Positions 62,826 through 64,000 of a DNA stretch of 64,000 nt are shown here, one piece after another. How positions within the stretch are numbered: the stretch's first letter is position 1; every line of letters starts with the position of its first letter. The stretch is taken from assembly GCF_030386795.1 (NCBI RefSeq), contig NZ_JANUQM010000001.1:802363-866362 (forward strand), written 5' to 3'. The notes under the pieces were generated by a model. It did not search any database, was not told the origin of the DNA, and worked only from the letters and a program-made list of their open reading frames with translations. A program made the position numbers and the translations under genes. The stretch is from Streptomyces sp. S.PNR 29. Its GTDB lineage: Bacteria; Actinomycetota; Actinomycetes; Streptomycetales; Streptomycetaceae.

Positions 62826-63254
62826 TCAGGGGTGCATCCGCGCCCCCTTCAGCACCTTGTCCACCGCGTTCCTCGGTCCGTACACCGCGAGCCCCACCAG
62901 ATCCAGTTCCCCCGTCGGCACGGCCCGTACGGCCGCACGGTTGTCGCGGTCGTTGCCCGTGCTGAAGAGGTCGCCGGTGAAGAGCGCCCGCGGCAGGGAA
63001 CGGGACAGCACGCGCGCGTGGGCGGCGGTCAGCGTCTCCTTGGTGCCCTGGAAGACCAGGACCGGCTGGCGGAACATCGGCAGGTAGGGCACGCCGTCGG
63101 CGTCCTCGTACGGTTCCCCGATCACCTCGGGGACCTGCGTGCCCAGGCCGCTGACCAGGAAGGCGGTGACGTTGAGGCGCTGCCAGGGCTCCAGGTCCTC
63201 GCGCAGCAGGACGGCGATCTTGGTGTCGAAGCGGATCGGTTCGGCGTCGTTCAT
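62826..63254 (-). CDS. DUF2000 family protein
   Basis: A 142-residue protein: FDTKIAVLLREDLEPWQRLNVTAFLVSGLG, then PEVIGEPYEDADGVPYLPMFRQPVLVFQG, typical of DUF2000, which resembles peptidyl-tRNA hydrolase II folds. No assigned function. ATG 63254; the gene diverges from the AraC regulator, its presumed controller (inference). Confidence 0.88.
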   Translation of the reverse strand: MNDAEPIRFDTKIAVLLREDLEPWQRLNVTAFLVSGLGTQVPEVIGEPYEDADGVPYLPMFRQPVLVFQGTKETLTAAHARVLSRSLPRALFTGDLFSTGNDRDNRAAVRAVPTGELDLVGLAVYGPRNAVDKVLKGARMHP

Positions 63255-63319
63255 GAGGTCAGCGTGCCGATCGCCGCACGCCGCCGTCTTGTACGTTCTT
63301 TGCCTTGTACGGTCAGTGC

Positions 63320-64000
63320 ATGGTCGCCGCACCGGCTCGGCAGGAAGACGTCTCCGCCTGGCGCCCGCGCATCCCGGGTGTCGTGGAGGTCTTCCACGCC
63401 CACTTCACCGAGTACGCGTACCCGATGCACGTCCACGACGCCTGGACGCTGCTCATCGTGGACGACGGCGCCGTACGGTACGACCTCGACCGGCACGAGC
63501 ACGGCACCCCGCACGACACGGTGTCACTGCTGCCGCCGCACGTTCCGCACAACGGCTCCCCGGCCACCCCGGGCGGGTTCCGCAAGCGCGTGCTGTATCT
63601 GGACGGTTCCCTGCTGGGAGAGGAACTGATCGGGCCGGCGGTCGACGAGCCCGATCTGCGCGATCCGCTGCTGCGGTTGCGCGTCGGGCAGGTGCACGGT
63701 GCGCTGGCGTGCCCCGGAGACGAGTTGGAGGCCGAGAGCCGGCTGACGCTCGTCGCCGAGCGCTTGCGCGCCCATCTGCGGCCCAGGGTCGCCGCCGGAG
63801 AGCAACCGCGCCGTGACCCCGTCCTCGCCCGGCGGCTGCGCGAACTCCTCGACGAGCGTGTCGTGCCGGGGATCACCCTCGACGAGGCCGCCGCCGTCCT
63901 CCAGGCCCATCCCGCCCACCTGGTACGGGCGTTCAGCTCCGCCTTCGGTATCGCCCCGCACCAGTACCTGATGTCCCGGCGCGTGGGCCGGGCCCGCCGG
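63320..64000 (+). CDS. AraC-family transcriptional regulator, 3' end outside window
   Basis: At least 227 residues. An N-terminal AraC cupin-type sensor domain (FTEYAYPMHVHDAWTLLIVDDGAVRYDL, VSLLPPHVPHNGSPA), then the start of the HTH (GITLDEAAAVLQAHPAHLVRAFSSAFGIAPHQYL); the second HTH lies beyond the window edge. ATG 63320 lies 6 bases after TACGGT: leaderless. Probably controls the divergent DUF2000 gene. Confidence 0.88.
   Translation, partial: MVAAPARQEDVSAWRPRIPGVVEVFHAHFTEYAYPMHVHDAWTLLIVDDGAVRYDLDRHEHGTPHDTVSLLPPHVPHNGSPATPGGFRKRVLYLDGSLLGEELIGPAVDEPDLRDPLLRLRVGQVHGALACPGDELEAESRLTLVAERLRAHLRPRVAAGEQPRRDPVLARRLRELLDERVVPGITLDEAAAVLQAHPAHLVRAFSSAFGIAPHQYLMSRRVGRARR

Overview
The window is chromosomal DNA from a Streptomyces species close to S. 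coelicolor / S. lividans. It has very high G+C content, GTG and TTG starts, many apparently leaderless genes and actinomycete-specific families. The order groEL2, cold-shock gene, metO-metM, gpgS-otsA-otsB, nagKA, cdgB, terD, msiK, rlmB-cysS, ispF-ispD, carD, phoP-phoR/phoU and gpmA matches the S. coelicolor core region around SCO4209-SCO4296 as I remember it; I could not run an alignment.

Layout. 1-2565: a carboxylesterase (cut by the window edge) and an Old Yellow Enzyme. 2703-9658: an accessory-looking island with an LCAT-like lipase, a 1476-residue caspase/STAND-ATPase/propeller protein and a divergent Nudix-like protein. 9740-14202: GroEL2 with a triple-half-site CIRCE operator, a cold-shock protein, and the MetM/MetO homocysteine synthesis pair under a SAM-I riboswitch whose P1 stem overlaps the ribosome binding site. 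14335-18094: GpgS, OtsA and OtsB (compatible solutes, trehalose). 18115-22639: an orphan sugar-binding lipoprotein diverging from nagK-nagA and a PfkB kinase, with two DasR-type operators between them. 22689-25427: a membrane-anchored sugar-binding-like protein and the diguanylate cyclase CdgB, with BldD-like and CRP-like sites upstream. 25722-32471: small enzymes (flavin reductase, GNATs, ArfB, TerD, M1 peptidase, APH, rhomboid-like) and a MITE-like element. 32483-36055: an oxidoreductase relic and a large secreted multidomain protein. 36121-41531: oxidoreductases, a pentapeptide protein, tRNA-Thr, a TnpB relic, and a DUF3224/WYL-regulator pair with a shared palindrome. 41742-50781: MsiK (the ATPase shared by many sugar importers), a sugar nucleotidyltransferase, a DoxX protein, RlmB, CysRS, IspF-IspD and CarD. 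51386-55746: a lipoprotein, PhoP-PhoR/PhoU with a PHO box, a Cys-rich miniprotein and the nickel-binding SCO4226 homologue. 56338-58245: a small membrane/stress cluster. 58256-64000: mycothiol-type enzyme, cupin, methyltransferase relic, GpmA, MFS exporter, DUF2000 and an AraC regulator cut by the window edge.

Themes. Several modules link carbon, sulfur and phosphate state to development: DasR sites (nagKA, and a candidate at msiK), the SAM switch on metM-metO, the PHO box at phoU/phoRP, and CdgB (c-di-GMP). The least described parts are the caspase-STAND/lipase/Nudix island, the Cys-rich miniprotein, the MITE-like hairpin element and several genes of unknown function.
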